DNA of 54,957 nt from an uncultured Bacteroidota bacterium (GTDB lineage: Bacteria; Bacteroidota; Bacteroidia; UKL13-3), in the NCBI GenBank assembly GCA_903834625.1, contig CAILJQ010000182.1, forward strand, positions 1-54,957, given 5' to 3'. This document shows positions 1-9,698 of the stretch, piece after piece. A program made the position numbers and the translations under genes. Positions within the stretch are counted from its first letter, which is position 1. Every line of letters starts with the position of its first letter. Below the pieces are notes generated by a model. That model was given only the letters and a program-made list of their open reading frames with translations, was not told the DNA's origin and ran no database searches.

Positions 1-2
1 AT

Positions 3-53
3 GAGGGTAGTGTTTTTGATGTTCAATTTCCGCTATTTAATGCCAATAGTTAA
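3..53 (+). CDS. 3' end of a truncated upstream CDS, probably a histidine kinase / hybrid sensor (tail ...EGSVFDVQFPLFNANS*)
   Basis: Frame 3 reads EGSVFDVQFPLFNANS then TAA at 51-53; a G-S-x-F-x-V-x-x-P ending is typical of the HATPase_c domain C-terminus. Confidence 0.5.
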   Translation, partial: EGSVFDVQFPLFNANS

Positions 54-81
54 AGTTGAATAGATAATTAAAAATAATTTT

Positions 82-1848
82 ATGGACACAAAGGAAAAAT
101 TGGATACTGGTTATCTAGAATCTTTGGATCAGACAGTAGAGCTAATAAAAGGCTTCGATTTGGATTTTATTAAATTAACAAAAGATGGAATTGCTATAAG
201 TGATATAGAAGGTAATGTTTATAAATGGAATGATGCCATGGTTCGTATCACGGGAGTTAGCAAAGAGGAGGCACTGAGTAAGCCTATTTGGGACCTCCAA
301 TATTCCTTGGCACCAGATGAAATAAAAGAAGCCTTATCTGTAGATTTTTTGAAAGAAAACTTTGCAAAAATATATGAAAACCCCAATTGGTTTGGTACTT
401 CATACATTCAAAGAATTCATACGCGTAATGGGGAAGTAATTTATGTGGAAGACAATTCCTTTTTAATCAACAAACCAGGAAAAAAACTATTTGTAACCTT
501 TTTAACAGATGTAACAGAAAAGGAATTAACCTTTCAAAAACTTAAATCGAGTGAGGAAAGGTATTTTAGACTTTTTAATAATTCTCCTTATGTAATCCTA
601 ATGAGTAGAATTTCGGATGGACATCTTACAGAGGTTAATCCTGCCTTTACTACTTTTAGCGGTTATTCAAGGGCAGAGGTTGTTGGTAAAACAACTATTG
701 AATTGAACCTGTGGAAATATCCAAAGGAAAGGGAAGAAATGATGGAGATATTAATGAGTAAAGGCCCTTTCCAGCAAAAAGAATATACCTTCATTAAAAA
801 AAATGGAGATGAATTGGTAGGACTACTGTCTGTTGAAATTATTCAAATTAACAATGAAACATACATCTTAGGAAATATTGTTGATATTACTGAAAATAGA
901 AAAAATCAAGAAATTATCAGACTCAGTGAAGCAAGGTTAAGATTGGTTAATGAAAATACAATTGATATTATTTGGGTACTAGATCCAATTGAACAAAGGT
1001 ATACCTATGTTAGTCCAGCCGTAACTAAAATGCTTGGTTATTCTGTTGAAGAAATGATTCACTTGGGGATTTATGACCATTTAACAGAGGAGAGTAAACG
1101 TGAAATGCAACTATTGTTAGCGAGCAAATTGGCTGAATATGAAAAACTAAAGCCTTCTCACCAATTAGATGCGCAATTTGAGGTAACGATGGTTGCCAAA
1201 TCTGGTGAAAAAGTATACTCAGAAATAAAAGCAAGTTTGTTTAAAAACTTAGATGGTAGACCAGAAATAATAGGAGTTACGCGCGATATTACGGAACGTA
1301 AGAAACAACAAGAAAAATTACTAGAAAGTAAGTTGCAGTATGATTTGCTTGTTAGTAAAATTCCTGTTGGTGTATACATAATTAGAAGTAAGCCTGATGG
1401 CAGTTTCATTTTTGAATATGTAAGTCCTAAATACTTACAAATTGTAAAATTAACCGAAGAGCAAATTTTTAATGATGGAATGTTAGCATTCAAAATGATT
1501 ATTCCTGATGATTTTCCCTCTTTTATGGAATTGAATTTACGGGTAAATCAAGAAATCGTTCCTTTTCATTGGACGGGTAGAGTTAAAGTAGAGAACCAAA
1601 CCAGGTGGTTTGAGTTAAGCTCTATTCCTGAAAAATTGCACACAGGTGAGGTGTTATGGCACGGCCTTTTAGAGGATGTTACTGAAAAGAAATTGTTCGA
1701 AAATATGCTCAAAAATAAAATGGATGAGCTATTACAATTTCAACGCTTAACGGTGGGTAGAGAATTAAAAATGATAGAACTGAAAAAAGAAATCAATGCC
1801 CTGTATGTTGAAATGGGCAAACAAGAAAAATACCCTATTGTTGGATGA
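82..1848 (+). CDS. Multi-PAS domain sensory protein without an obvious kinase domain
   Basis: 588-aa ORF with repeated PAS/PAC signatures (GISDIEGNVYKWNDAMVRITG, VTEKELT, GNIVDITENRK, GVTRDITERKK) and a C-terminal coiled coil; no HisKA/HATPase motifs. Confidence 0.8.
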   Translation: MDTKEKLDTGYLESLDQTVELIKGFDLDFIKLTKDGIAISDIEGNVYKWNDAMVRITGVSKEEALSKPIWDLQYSLAPDEIKEALSVDFLKENFAKIYENPNWFGTSYIQRIHTRNGEVIYVEDNSFLINKPGKKLFVTFLTDVTEKELTFQKLKSSEERYFRLFNNSPYVILMSRISDGHLTEVNPAFTTFSGYSRAEVVGKTTIELNLWKYPKEREEMMEILMSKGPFQQKEYTFIKKNGDELVGLLSVEIIQINNETYILGNIVDITENRKNQEIIRLSEARLRLVNENTIDIIWVLDPIEQRYTYVSPAVTKMLGYSVEEMIHLGIYDHLTEESKREMQLLLASKLAEYEKLKPSHQLDAQFEVTMVAKSGEKVYSEIKASLFKNLDGRPEIIGVTRDITERKKQQEKLLESKLQYDLLVSKIPVGVYIIRSKPDGSFIFEYVSPKYLQIVKLTEEQIFNDGMLAFKMIIPDDFPSFMELNLRVNQEIVPFHWTGRVKVENQTRWFELSSIPEKLHTGEVLWHGLLEDVTEKKLFENMLKNKMDELLQFQRLTVGRELKMIELKKEINALYVEMGKQEKYPIVG

Positions 1849-2675
1849 AAGAAGCAGAGAATGAAATTGTAACAGGTTTGAAAATTAAGTTGGCAAACGA
1901 AATTCAGGACCTAAATCCTGAATATGTGGAGGAAGTGTTTTCTAAATTTACTGCGAAAATACACCAAAAAACAAGATCCGATTTAGCCTCTGAAACAAGG
2001 AATTTGGTTGAAATGCGCCATTTATTATATAATAATTATTCCTCCTTCTTTCGCAACCCAATTACCATGTCTGTTTTGGAAATTTATGTGCTTCCTGCTT
2101 TATTGGAACGAAGGTTTGGAGAGAGAGCAGAGGAAATAAGAATTTGGTCGGCGGCATGCTCTGAGGGACAGGAACCATATAGTTTGGCGATGTTATTGGA
2201 AGACCAATTATTGGTTAAGAATGGCAGCATAAAATATCGCATCATAGCTACTGATTTACTAGAAGATAATTTAAGGTTTGCCAAGGAGGGTGTGTATGGT
2301 ATGGATGCGCTTGAGAAAATAGCCCTAGGTAGATTTAGGATGTTTTTTACTGAATATGGTTCTCATTTTCAAATTTTAGAAAAAATTCGTGATAATATTA
2401 GTTTCCAATTATTTGATTTATTAAATGCCAAACAGCACTCTCCATCTGCAGGGATATTTGGTAGTTATGATCTTATTTATTGCAGTAATGTTTTGATTTA
2501 TTATAAACCAGATGTTCAACAAGTTGTTTTGGAAAGAATAGCTGCTTCAATTGCTCCAAGAGGTTTATTGGTAGTGGGGGAGGCAGAACGGGCCTTGGTT
2601 CGAACCGATATTTTTCAAGAATTGATACCACTAAGTGGGGTCTTTCAAAAAAGGATCTTACCCTATTTTTCTTAA
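1845..2675 (+). CDS. cheR: CheR-type protein-glutamate O-methyltransferase
   Basis: SAM-binding motif IWSAACSEGQEPYSLAMLL, YDLIYCSNVLIYY, LLVVGEAE; overlaps the previous ORF by 4 nt (ATGA). Confidence 0.88.
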   Translation: MKEAENEIVTGLKIKLANEIQDLNPEYVEEVFSKFTAKIHQKTRSDLASETRNLVEMRHLLYNNYSSFFRNPITMSVLEIYVLPALLERRFGERAEEIRIWSAACSEGQEPYSLAMLLEDQLLVKNGSIKYRIIATDLLEDNLRFAKEGVYGMDALEKIALGRFRMFFTEYGSHFQILEKIRDNISFQLFDLLNAKQHSPSAGIFGSYDLIYCSNVLIYYKPDVQQVVLERIAASIAPRGLLVVGEAERALVRTDIFQELIPLSGVFQKRILPYFS

Positions 2676-2695
2676 ACCATTTAATCCTTTAACCT

Positions 2696-5575
2696 GTGAA
2701 ATATTTTAAAAATATATCTGTTTTATCACAACTAAAGTTGGTTTACATTTTATTAGTTTTAGTTGTAGTGTCTTTTGCAATGAATAGCTATAGACAATCT
2801 GAAAAACTGCATGAACAAACCGTATTGCTTGGTGAACATCCTCTTCAGGTAAGAGCAGCAATTGCAGATATTAAGCTAAATCTATTACAAATAGAGCTGC
2901 TTTTCACTGCGAAAAATGATCTTGTAATGGTTGAAAAAGTTGATTCTCATTTATTCGTTTGTGAGTCACAATTTGAAATCATTGAAAAGAAATATTTGGG
3001 TCCCAAAATTGATTATTTAAATGCAAACAACCGTTTTTTGAGGGTAAAATCTCATTTTCTGCGTCACATGCCCTCCGAGGACAAAAAGGAGGAAACCACT
3101 TTATGGAAGGCTAACTTTAATTCATATATAAATGCATTAAATACCGATCTAAAAGTAATAGATCAATTCGCACAAAATAAAAGTGAAGCCATTTCTAAGA
3201 ATTCTAATATTGTTTTTAAGGAGTTAAACCTTCAAAATTTAACCTTAATGATTTTGGTGCTTTTTACGCTTGGAATCTTAGGAAAATATATGTACGGCCA
3301 ATTCAAAACGCCTCTTTTAGAAATTAATCATGGCATTGCAGATTTCCATGCTGGTAAAATTAGTCACAGAATATCGGTTCAAACCGAAAATGAATTTGGC
3401 TTTTTAGCAAAAAACCTAAACGCTCTTTTTGGCTGGATTGAAGAGAAAAATGACTTGGCTGAGCAAGAGTTAAGATTGAACAATTTGATGATTGAAGAGT
3501 CCTCATTGACATTGTTTTTGGCTAAAATTTTAAACATGCTCAGGATTTCAACAAACGCTCAATTAGGCGCATTTTTTTTAAAGGATGAAGTGAAAGATTG
3601 CTATAAATCGCAAGTGAGTATAGGTATGGATATTAGCAAAATTCCAGCACTTCCAATCCATAATCCTGGAGGGGAGGCAGGTTTGCTACTGGTTGAAAGG
3701 AAGATCATTAAAATATCCCAAACAAGTGATTTTGACCACATGAATTTTTCTAGTTTAGCTGGAGAAATACGCCCCAAAGAAATTGTTTTAATTCCATTTT
3801 TTAAAGGCTTTGATTTATTTGGCTATTTGTCGCTCGCAAGTGTAAATTCTATAGATGAGAAGCTATTACGTTTATTAGAAAAGGTTCAACCTGGTATTCA
3901 ATCTAGGTTAATAGCCTTGATAGCTGAGGAGCAAATGCATGTATTGAATGAGAAATTAGCTCTTCAAAATAATGAATTACGTACACAAAGAAATGAGCTT
4001 TCCCGTCAATCTGAAGAGGTTTCTGAGCAAAATAGAGAATTAGAAATGCAAAAAAATCAATTGACAGAAACGAATAGATTTAAAACAAGTTTCTTGTCTA
4101 ATATGAGTCATGAATTGCGCACTCCCCTTAATTCTGTTATTGCACTTTCTGGTGTGCTCAATAGAAAATTGGCAGGGAAAATTCCTGAAGATGAATATAA
4201 TTATTTGGATGTTATTGAGAGAAACGGTAAACACCTACTCAATTTAATTAATGATATTTTGGATATATCCAGAATTGAGGCAGGTAAAGAAGAAGTGTAT
4301 GTGGAGCAATTTCCAATTGACCGACTCATGCAACAATTAAAAGATTTAACCGAACAACAAGCAAATCAGAAAGGTTTAGCTTTTGACATAATGATTGATC
4401 CAACTAATCTCCAATTGCAAACAGATTACCGTAAATGCTTGCAGGTATTAACCAATTTGGTAGGGAATGCTATAAAATTTACTGAAGAAGGAAAGATTAC
4501 ACTTCATATTGGCTTAACCAATTCTCATGTATTGATGGAGGTAATGGATACAGGTATTGGTATTAATCCAGATCAAATTGCTCATATTTTTGATGAGTTT
4601 AAACAAGGTGATGAAAGTACTTCTAAACGATTTGGTGGTACAGGATTGGGTTTAACAATTGCTAGAAAATATGCAGTTTTAATGGGTGGAAACGTACTTG
4701 CTAAAAGTAATTTGAGCAAAGGCTCTATTTTTCAATTTCTTCTTCCTTTATCTGTTGTTATGGGTATTGCAGAGTCAGGTGATTTGTTGCAGGCGCCAAA
4801 AGTTGACGTTTCAAACAATAAACTTCTTGAACATAAGTCTATTTTATTGGTAGATGATAGTGAACCAGCCTTGCTGCAGCTTACTTATTTGTGTAAGCAA
4901 TTGGGTTTAGATGTTTTAACTGCAAGAAATGCAGAAGAAGCCATTCAGATTATTAATAATAAAGTGCCAGATGCTATAGTGCTCGATTTGATGATGCCTC
5001 ATGTTAGTGGATTTGAATTGTTAAATATTATCCGTTCTGCAGAGCCTTCGGCCGGAATTCCAGTATTGGTGCTCACAGCTAAAGAAATTAGTTCAGATGA
5101 ATTAAAATTATTAAAGCGAAATAATGTACATCAACTCATTCAAAAAGGCGATATTCAAGCAAGTGAATTGCAATGGAAATTGAGTAAGTTAATTGCAAAA
5201 GAACAAGAATTAACAAGGGTTTTACATGTAGAGGATAATGAAGATAATAGACTTACCATAAAAGCTATTTTAGAGGGTATGTATGATTTAAGAGACGCCA
5301 ACGACGGAAGAATGGGTATTGAAATTGCTAAAAGTTGGAGGACTGAATTAATATTAATGGATATTGCCCTGCCTTTAATGAATGGCATAGATGCCATGAA
5401 AGAAATAAGGAAAGATCCTGGTTTGGAAAATGTGCCCATCATTGCTATTTTGGCTTTTGGGTCTAATTATGAAAAGAGTAATTTACTTGAAGTTGGTTTC
5501 AATGGATTCCTTTCTAAGCCTATAGACCCTAAACAATTACTCAACTTAATGAAGGAGATTTTATATGGAAAATAA
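2696..5575 (+). CDS. Hybrid sensor histidine kinase (N-terminal TM/4HB-like sensor, HAMP, GAF-like, HisKA, HATPase_c, two REC domains)
   Basis: FLSNMSHELRTPLNSV (H-box), NLVGNAIKFTEEG (N-box), DTGIGI, FGGTGLGL, two receiver domains (ILLVDDSEPA...VLDLMMP; VLHVEDNEDN...LMDIALP); GTG start. Confidence 0.9.
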   Translation: MKYFKNISVLSQLKLVYILLVLVVVSFAMNSYRQSEKLHEQTVLLGEHPLQVRAAIADIKLNLLQIELLFTAKNDLVMVEKVDSHLFVCESQFEIIEKKYLGPKIDYLNANNRFLRVKSHFLRHMPSEDKKEETTLWKANFNSYINALNTDLKVIDQFAQNKSEAISKNSNIVFKELNLQNLTLMILVLFTLGILGKYMYGQFKTPLLEINHGIADFHAGKISHRISVQTENEFGFLAKNLNALFGWIEEKNDLAEQELRLNNLMIEESSLTLFLAKILNMLRISTNAQLGAFFLKDEVKDCYKSQVSIGMDISKIPALPIHNPGGEAGLLLVERKIIKISQTSDFDHMNFSSLAGEIRPKEIVLIPFFKGFDLFGYLSLASVNSIDEKLLRLLEKVQPGIQSRLIALIAEEQMHVLNEKLALQNNELRTQRNELSRQSEEVSEQNRELEMQKNQLTETNRFKTSFLSNMSHELRTPLNSVIALSGVLNRKLAGKIPEDEYNYLDVIERNGKHLLNLINDILDISRIEAGKEEVYVEQFPIDRLMQQLKDLTEQQANQKGLAFDIMIDPTNLQLQTDYRKCLQVLTNLVGNAIKFTEEGKITLHIGLTNSHVLMEVMDTGIGINPDQIAHIFDEFKQGDESTSKRFGGTGLGLTIARKYAVLMGGNVLAKSNLSKGSIFQFLLPLSVVMGIAESGDLLQAPKVDVSNNKLLEHKSILLVDDSEPALLQLTYLCKQLGLDVLTARNAEEAIQIINNKVPDAIVLDLMMPHVSGFELLNIIRSAEPSAGIPVLVLTAKEISSDELKLLKRNNVHQLIQKGDIQASELQWKLSKLIAKEQELTRVLHVEDNEDNRLTIKAILEGMYDLRDANDGRMGIEIAKSWRTELILMDIALPLMNGIDAMKEIRKDPGLENVPIIAILAFGSNYEKSNLLEVGFNGFLSKPIDPKQLLNLMKEILYGK

Positions 5576-7211
5576 CCAATTGAAAATCCTCATTGTAGAT
5601 GATGTGGAAGACAATCTCATTACCATGCAAGCATTGATTTTGGAGTCATTTCCAGAAGCAAAGGTTTGGTCATGTAACAATGGTATGGATGCATTATCAT
5701 TGGCTGTTGAAATTGATCCAGTGCTTATTTTGTTAGATATTATTATGCCCGATATGGATGGGTATGAGGTATGTAGAAGGCTTAAGGCGGAAAGTAGAAC
5801 TTTACAGATTCCTGTTGTTTTTGTAACCGCATTAAAGGGTGATAAAGAACATCGGATTCAGGCCCTAGAGGCAGGTGCGGAAGGCTTTTTGTCGAAACCT
5901 GTTGATAGAAGTGAGTTAATTGCTCAGGTAAAGGCAATGATTAAGGTGCGAGAAATTAATATGATTGGTCAAACCAAACAAGTTCAACTCCAATATCTAA
6001 TTGACCACCAAAGCGAAGAATTGCAACAGGTACATATTGCTACCTTAAATCTATTAGAGGATTTGCACCGAGAAAATGAAAGTAGAAAAAAAACCGAAGA
6101 AATATTAAGGGCCAGTGAAGAACGTTATAAGGCAGTTACACAAACCGCAAATGACGCAATTATAACTACCAATGGAATGGGGTTTATTCTTAATTGGAAC
6201 AAAGGAGCTGAGAGGATTTTTGGATTTAGAGAAAACGAAATGCTTGGCGAAAACCTATCGGTTATTATTCCTAAAAAAATGCAATATAAACATGAAGCTT
6301 ATTTTAGTGATTTGAATAATTCTACGGCAGGTGATGTATTTGGCAAAACAATGGAATTAATTGCCAATAATAGAAATGGTGAGGAATTTCCGGTTGAGTT
6401 AACCCTTTCTTTATGGGAAAATGCGGGCGACAAATTTGTAACTGCTATTATTAGAGATATTACCCAAAGAAAAAATGCAGAAGATGAAATTCAAAAAAGT
6501 CATGAGCGCCTAAAACTCACCAACAACGAAAAAGATAAGTTGTTTTCAATCATAGCACACGACTTGAAATCGCCCATAAATGGGTTCTTAGCGCTCACCA
6601 AAATGATGACCGATGATATCAGGGATTTGTCATTAGATGAAATTTCAAAAATTGCCCATACCCTTAATAGATCGGCAATCAATATTTTTAAGCTATTAGA
6701 GAACTTATTACAATGGTCGCGGATGCAATTAGGTGGAATTGTTTTTACCCCTAGAAATATCACATTGTACCCTTTTGTAGAAGATTGTTTACAAATTTTT
6801 TCAGATCAAATAGAGCAGAAAGGGGTGAAGGTTTTAAACAATATTACAGACGGCACGGAGATTTTTGGAGATAGTGCCATGTTACAAACCGTTTTCAGAA
6901 ATATCATTTCTAATGCGATTAAATATTCCGAATCTGGCGGAACTGTTATAATATCTTTGGAATCCTTTGAGTCGAATAAGTACTTAATTCATGTTAAAGA
7001 CGAAGGAACAGGTATTGACGAAAACTTGTTTCCTATCCTTTTTAAATTAGATGAAATGAAATTAAGGAAAGGAACTTCAGGTGAACCTGGAACAGGCCTA
7101 GGACTAATAATCTGTAAAGATTTTATTGAAAGGAATGGGGGCGAGTTGTGGGTAAAATCAAGTATAGGGCAAGGGGCTGATTTTTATTTCACATTACCAA
7201 CCTCTGCATAA
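5565..7211 (+). CDS. Response regulator-PAS-histidine kinase (REC-PAS-HisKA-HATPase_c)
   Basis: ILIVDDVEDN...LLDIIMPDMDG, PAS (DAIITTNGMGFILNWNKGAERIFG), SIIAHDLKSPINGF, GTGLGLIICKDFIERNGG; overlaps the upstream ORF by 11 nt. Confidence 0.9.
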   Translation: MENNQLKILIVDDVEDNLITMQALILESFPEAKVWSCNNGMDALSLAVEIDPVLILLDIIMPDMDGYEVCRRLKAESRTLQIPVVFVTALKGDKEHRIQALEAGAEGFLSKPVDRSELIAQVKAMIKVREINMIGQTKQVQLQYLIDHQSEELQQVHIATLNLLEDLHRENESRKKTEEILRASEERYKAVTQTANDAIITTNGMGFILNWNKGAERIFGFRENEMLGENLSVIIPKKMQYKHEAYFSDLNNSTAGDVFGKTMELIANNRNGEEFPVELTLSLWENAGDKFVTAIIRDITQRKNAEDEIQKSHERLKLTNNEKDKLFSIIAHDLKSPINGFLALTKMMTDDIRDLSLDEISKIAHTLNRSAINIFKLLENLLQWSRMQLGGIVFTPRNITLYPFVEDCLQIFSDQIEQKGVKVLNNITDGTEIFGDSAMLQTVFRNIISNAIKYSESGGTVIISLESFESNKYLIHVKDEGTGIDENLFPILFKLDEMKLRKGTSGEPGTGLGLIICKDFIERNGGELWVKSSIGQGADFYFTLPTSA

Positions 7212-7215
7212 AAAA

Positions 7216-7271
7216 ACAAGAGTGAAATTGGATGGATGCTATTTCCTACCAATTTCCCCCTCTTGCTTTTT
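7216..7271. terminator. Bidirectional rho-independent terminator between convergent kinase and trxB genes
   Basis: Inverted repeat CAAGAG-tg-AAATTGG ... CCAATTT-cccc-CTCTTG followed by CTTTTT, preceded by an A-run. Confidence 0.7.
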
Positions 7272-7290
7272 AAAATTAGGCTATAAGAAA

Positions 7291-8244
7291 TTAAGCTGTA
7301 GTATCAGCTTTTGCTGCAATATACCTCTCAGCATCCAATGCAGCCATGCAACCACTTCCGGCAGCTGTAACTGCTTGGCGGTATACTTTATCTTGGGCAT
7401 CTCCACAAGCAAATACACCTTCAATGTTGGTTTTACTTGTTCCAGGAATGGTTTTTAAATACCCTGTTTCGTCCATATCAAGGAAGCCTTTGAAAATATC
7501 TGTATTAGGTTTATGTCCAATAGCCACAAAAAATCCTTGAACGTCTATGGTTTTACTTTCTCCCGTTTTGTTGTTTTTAATTCTAGCAGCTTCAACCTTT
7601 TGTTCGCCTAAAATTTCTTCCGTTTCGCTGTTAAATAATATTTCAATATTAGGGGTGTTTTGAACGCGGTGAACCATTGCTTTTGAGGCACGGAACTCAT
7701 CCCTTCTAACAATCATATACACCTTGCTGCAAATTTTAGCAAGATAACTCGCTTCTTCACAGGCAGTATCTCCGGCGCCCACAATAGCAACATCCTTCCC
7801 TCTAAAGAAAAAACCATCGCAAACTGCACAGGCAGAAACACCTCTACCATTTAATCTCTCCTCCGAGGATAATCCTAGCCATTTAGCACTTGCACCAGTA
7901 GCAATAATGACAGTATCTGCCAGTATTTCATGGGTTTCATCTGCAATTACTTTGTAGGGTGGTTTGCCAGAGAAATCTACGCTAGTGATCATGCCATATC
8001 TAATGTCTGTTCCAAATCTTTCTGCTTGTTTGCGAAACAATTCCATCATCTCTGGTCCCATGATTCCTTCTGGATATCCTGGATAATTTTCTACATCGGT
8101 GGTAATGGTTAATTGACCTCCTGGTTGCATGCCTGCATACATAACAGGTTTCATGTCGGCTCTTGCCGAATAAATTGCTGCAGTGTATCCTGCAGGTCCT
8201 GATCCTACAATCAGGCATTCAATATGCTCTACGTTGTTACTCAT
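7291..8244 (-). CDS. trxB: Thioredoxin-disulfide reductase
   Basis: CAVCDGFFFRGKDVAIVGAGDTACEEA redox/NADPH motifs, GSGPAGYTAAIYSARA FAD motif. Confidence 0.96.
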   Translation of the reverse strand: MSNNVEHIECLIVGSGPAGYTAAIYSARADMKPVMYAGMQPGGQLTITTDVENYPGYPEGIMGPEMMELFRKQAERFGTDIRYGMITSVDFSGKPPYKVIADETHEILADTVIIATGASAKWLGLSSEERLNGRGVSACAVCDGFFFRGKDVAIVGAGDTACEEASYLAKICSKVYMIVRRDEFRASKAMVHRVQNTPNIEILFNSETEEILGEQKVEAARIKNNKTGESKTIDVQGFFVAIGHKPNTDIFKGFLDMDETGYLKTIPGTSKTNIEGVFACGDAQDKVYRQAVTAAGSGCMAALDAERYIAAKADTTA

Positions 8245-8318
8245 AATATTCTTTGTGTTTCAAACCTAACTCAAATTTTTAACCACTTTTAAACAAGTTG
8301 TCAAAAGGGCACATATTT

Positions 8319-8330
8319 CGGTTTGAACCG
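8319..8330. repeat. Dispersed palindromic motif copy (TTTCGGTTTGAACCGATTT); the only copy outside a CDS
   Basis: CGGTTTGAACCG just beyond the DEAD-box helicase stop codon. Confidence 0.8.
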
Positions 8331-8332
8331 AT

Positions 8333-9679
8333 TTAGGATCCTCTTTTTCTCGCTCTATTTCTTTCAACAGCTCTATTGCGTGGTTTGTTTTTGTGTGGGT
8401 TCCTTTTTCTCGGCCCGCCCAAATTAATCTTCTTATTTTTCTCCTTCTTTTCATGAAAGGCAATAGGTGCGCCTTCCCTGCTAGGGGCTTTCACATATAT
8501 TTTTTGAATCACTTTTGGTTTTTCATCCTCACTGTAAAATTCAGAAATTGCTACTTCCTTTGGCATTCTTTTACGAGTAACCTTCAATTGCATCAACTTT
8601 TCAATTTCAAGCAAATTCTCCTCTTCCATTTGGTTCACAAAGGTGATAGAAATACCATTTTTCCCAGCTCTACCCGTTCTTCCAATTCTATGGATATAAT
8701 CCCCAGATTCCTTTGGAGTATCAAAGTTTACTACATGTGAAACTTCAAAAATATCAAGACCTCTTGCAGCAATATCTGTGGCAATTAACACCCTAAAATC
8801 TCCTTCATGAAATGCCTTTAACGTGGCAAATCGGTTGTTTTGTGATTTATTGGAATGAATGAGTGCCAACTGGTCTTTCCAAACCGGTAACAACTGTTCA
8901 TACAGCCTATCTGCCAACCTAATAGTACTCACAAATACCATTACTTTGTTCATCGACTCATCTGTGCTTAACAGGTGATTGAGTAAATTTACCTTGGTGT
9001 AATAGTTAGGTGCTCCATAGGCAGCTTGTTTTATTTTTTTCAATGGTGTTCCATGCAAGGCCGCTTCTACCAATTGAGGAGACTTTGTAAATGTGTCAAT
9101 TAAGGTGCGCACATCCGGGCCAAGAGTGGCAGAGAAAAAAATGTTCTGACGTTTTTTAGGCAATAAGTCTAATACAGTAGTTAATTGAGCCCTGAACCCA
9201 ATTTCCATCATTTCATCTACCTCATCAATGATAAAATGTTGAACAGTTTTAAGTTTCAAAATCCCCATCATGGCCATGTCTACTAACCTACCAGGTGTTG
9301 AAACCAAAATATCTAATCCGCCCAGAACCAATATTTTTTGTGGATTTATGTTTGAACCACCATAAATACCCCCGTATCGGATACTCATGTTTTTGGTGAG
9401 TTTTTCTATTTCTCCAACAACTTGTGTTACCAATTCTCTGGTTGGAACCAAAATCAATACCCTTGGAGATTGTTGGGTAGAAAATTTTAACATCCTAAGA
9501 ACAGGCAACAAATAGGCGATTGTTTTTCCTGTACCAGTTTGGGCAACACCAATCACATCCTGTCCCGACATAATTACGGGAAAAGTTTTTTCCTGAATAG
9601 GCGTAGGATGGAGGTAATCTAGTTCCTTGAGCGCCTGCAACAAGGGTTTCGTAAGGTTGAGGTCTTCAAAGTTTTGCAT
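8333..9679 (-). CDS. DEAD/DEAH-box RNA helicase with basic C-terminal tail
   Basis: AQTGTGKT, PTRELVTQV, IIDEVDEM (DEVD), SAT, HRIGRTGRAG motifs; Lys/Arg-rich tail. Confidence 0.93.
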   Translation of the reverse strand: MQNFEDLNLTKPLLQALKELDYLHPTPIQEKTFPVIMSGQDVIGVAQTGTGKTIAYLLPVLRMLKFSTQQSPRVLILVPTRELVTQVVGEIEKLTKNMSIRYGGIYGGSNINPQKILVLGGLDILVSTPGRLVDMAMMGILKLKTVQHFIIDEVDEMMEIGFRAQLTTVLDLLPKKRQNIFFSATLGPDVRTLIDTFTKSPQLVEAALHGTPLKKIKQAAYGAPNYYTKVNLLNHLLSTDESMNKVMVFVSTIRLADRLYEQLLPVWKDQLALIHSNKSQNNRFATLKAFHEGDFRVLIATDIAARGLDIFEVSHVVNFDTPKESGDYIHRIGRTGRAGKNGISITFVNQMEEENLLEIEKLMQLKVTRKRMPKEVAISEFYSEDEKPKVIQKIYVKAPSREGAPIAFHEKKEKNKKINLGGPRKRNPHKNKPRNRAVERNRARKRGS

Positions 9680-9698
9680 AATTCCTTTTTGTTATCTG

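Noticed and set aside
8393-8740. Plus-strand ORF of 115 aa antisense to the DEAD-box helicase
   Set aside because: Composition and lack of motifs indicate a shadow ORF of the strongly supported minus-strand gene. The same applies to most short ORFs in the track (e.g. 7222..7458, 23407..23679, 33475..33822).
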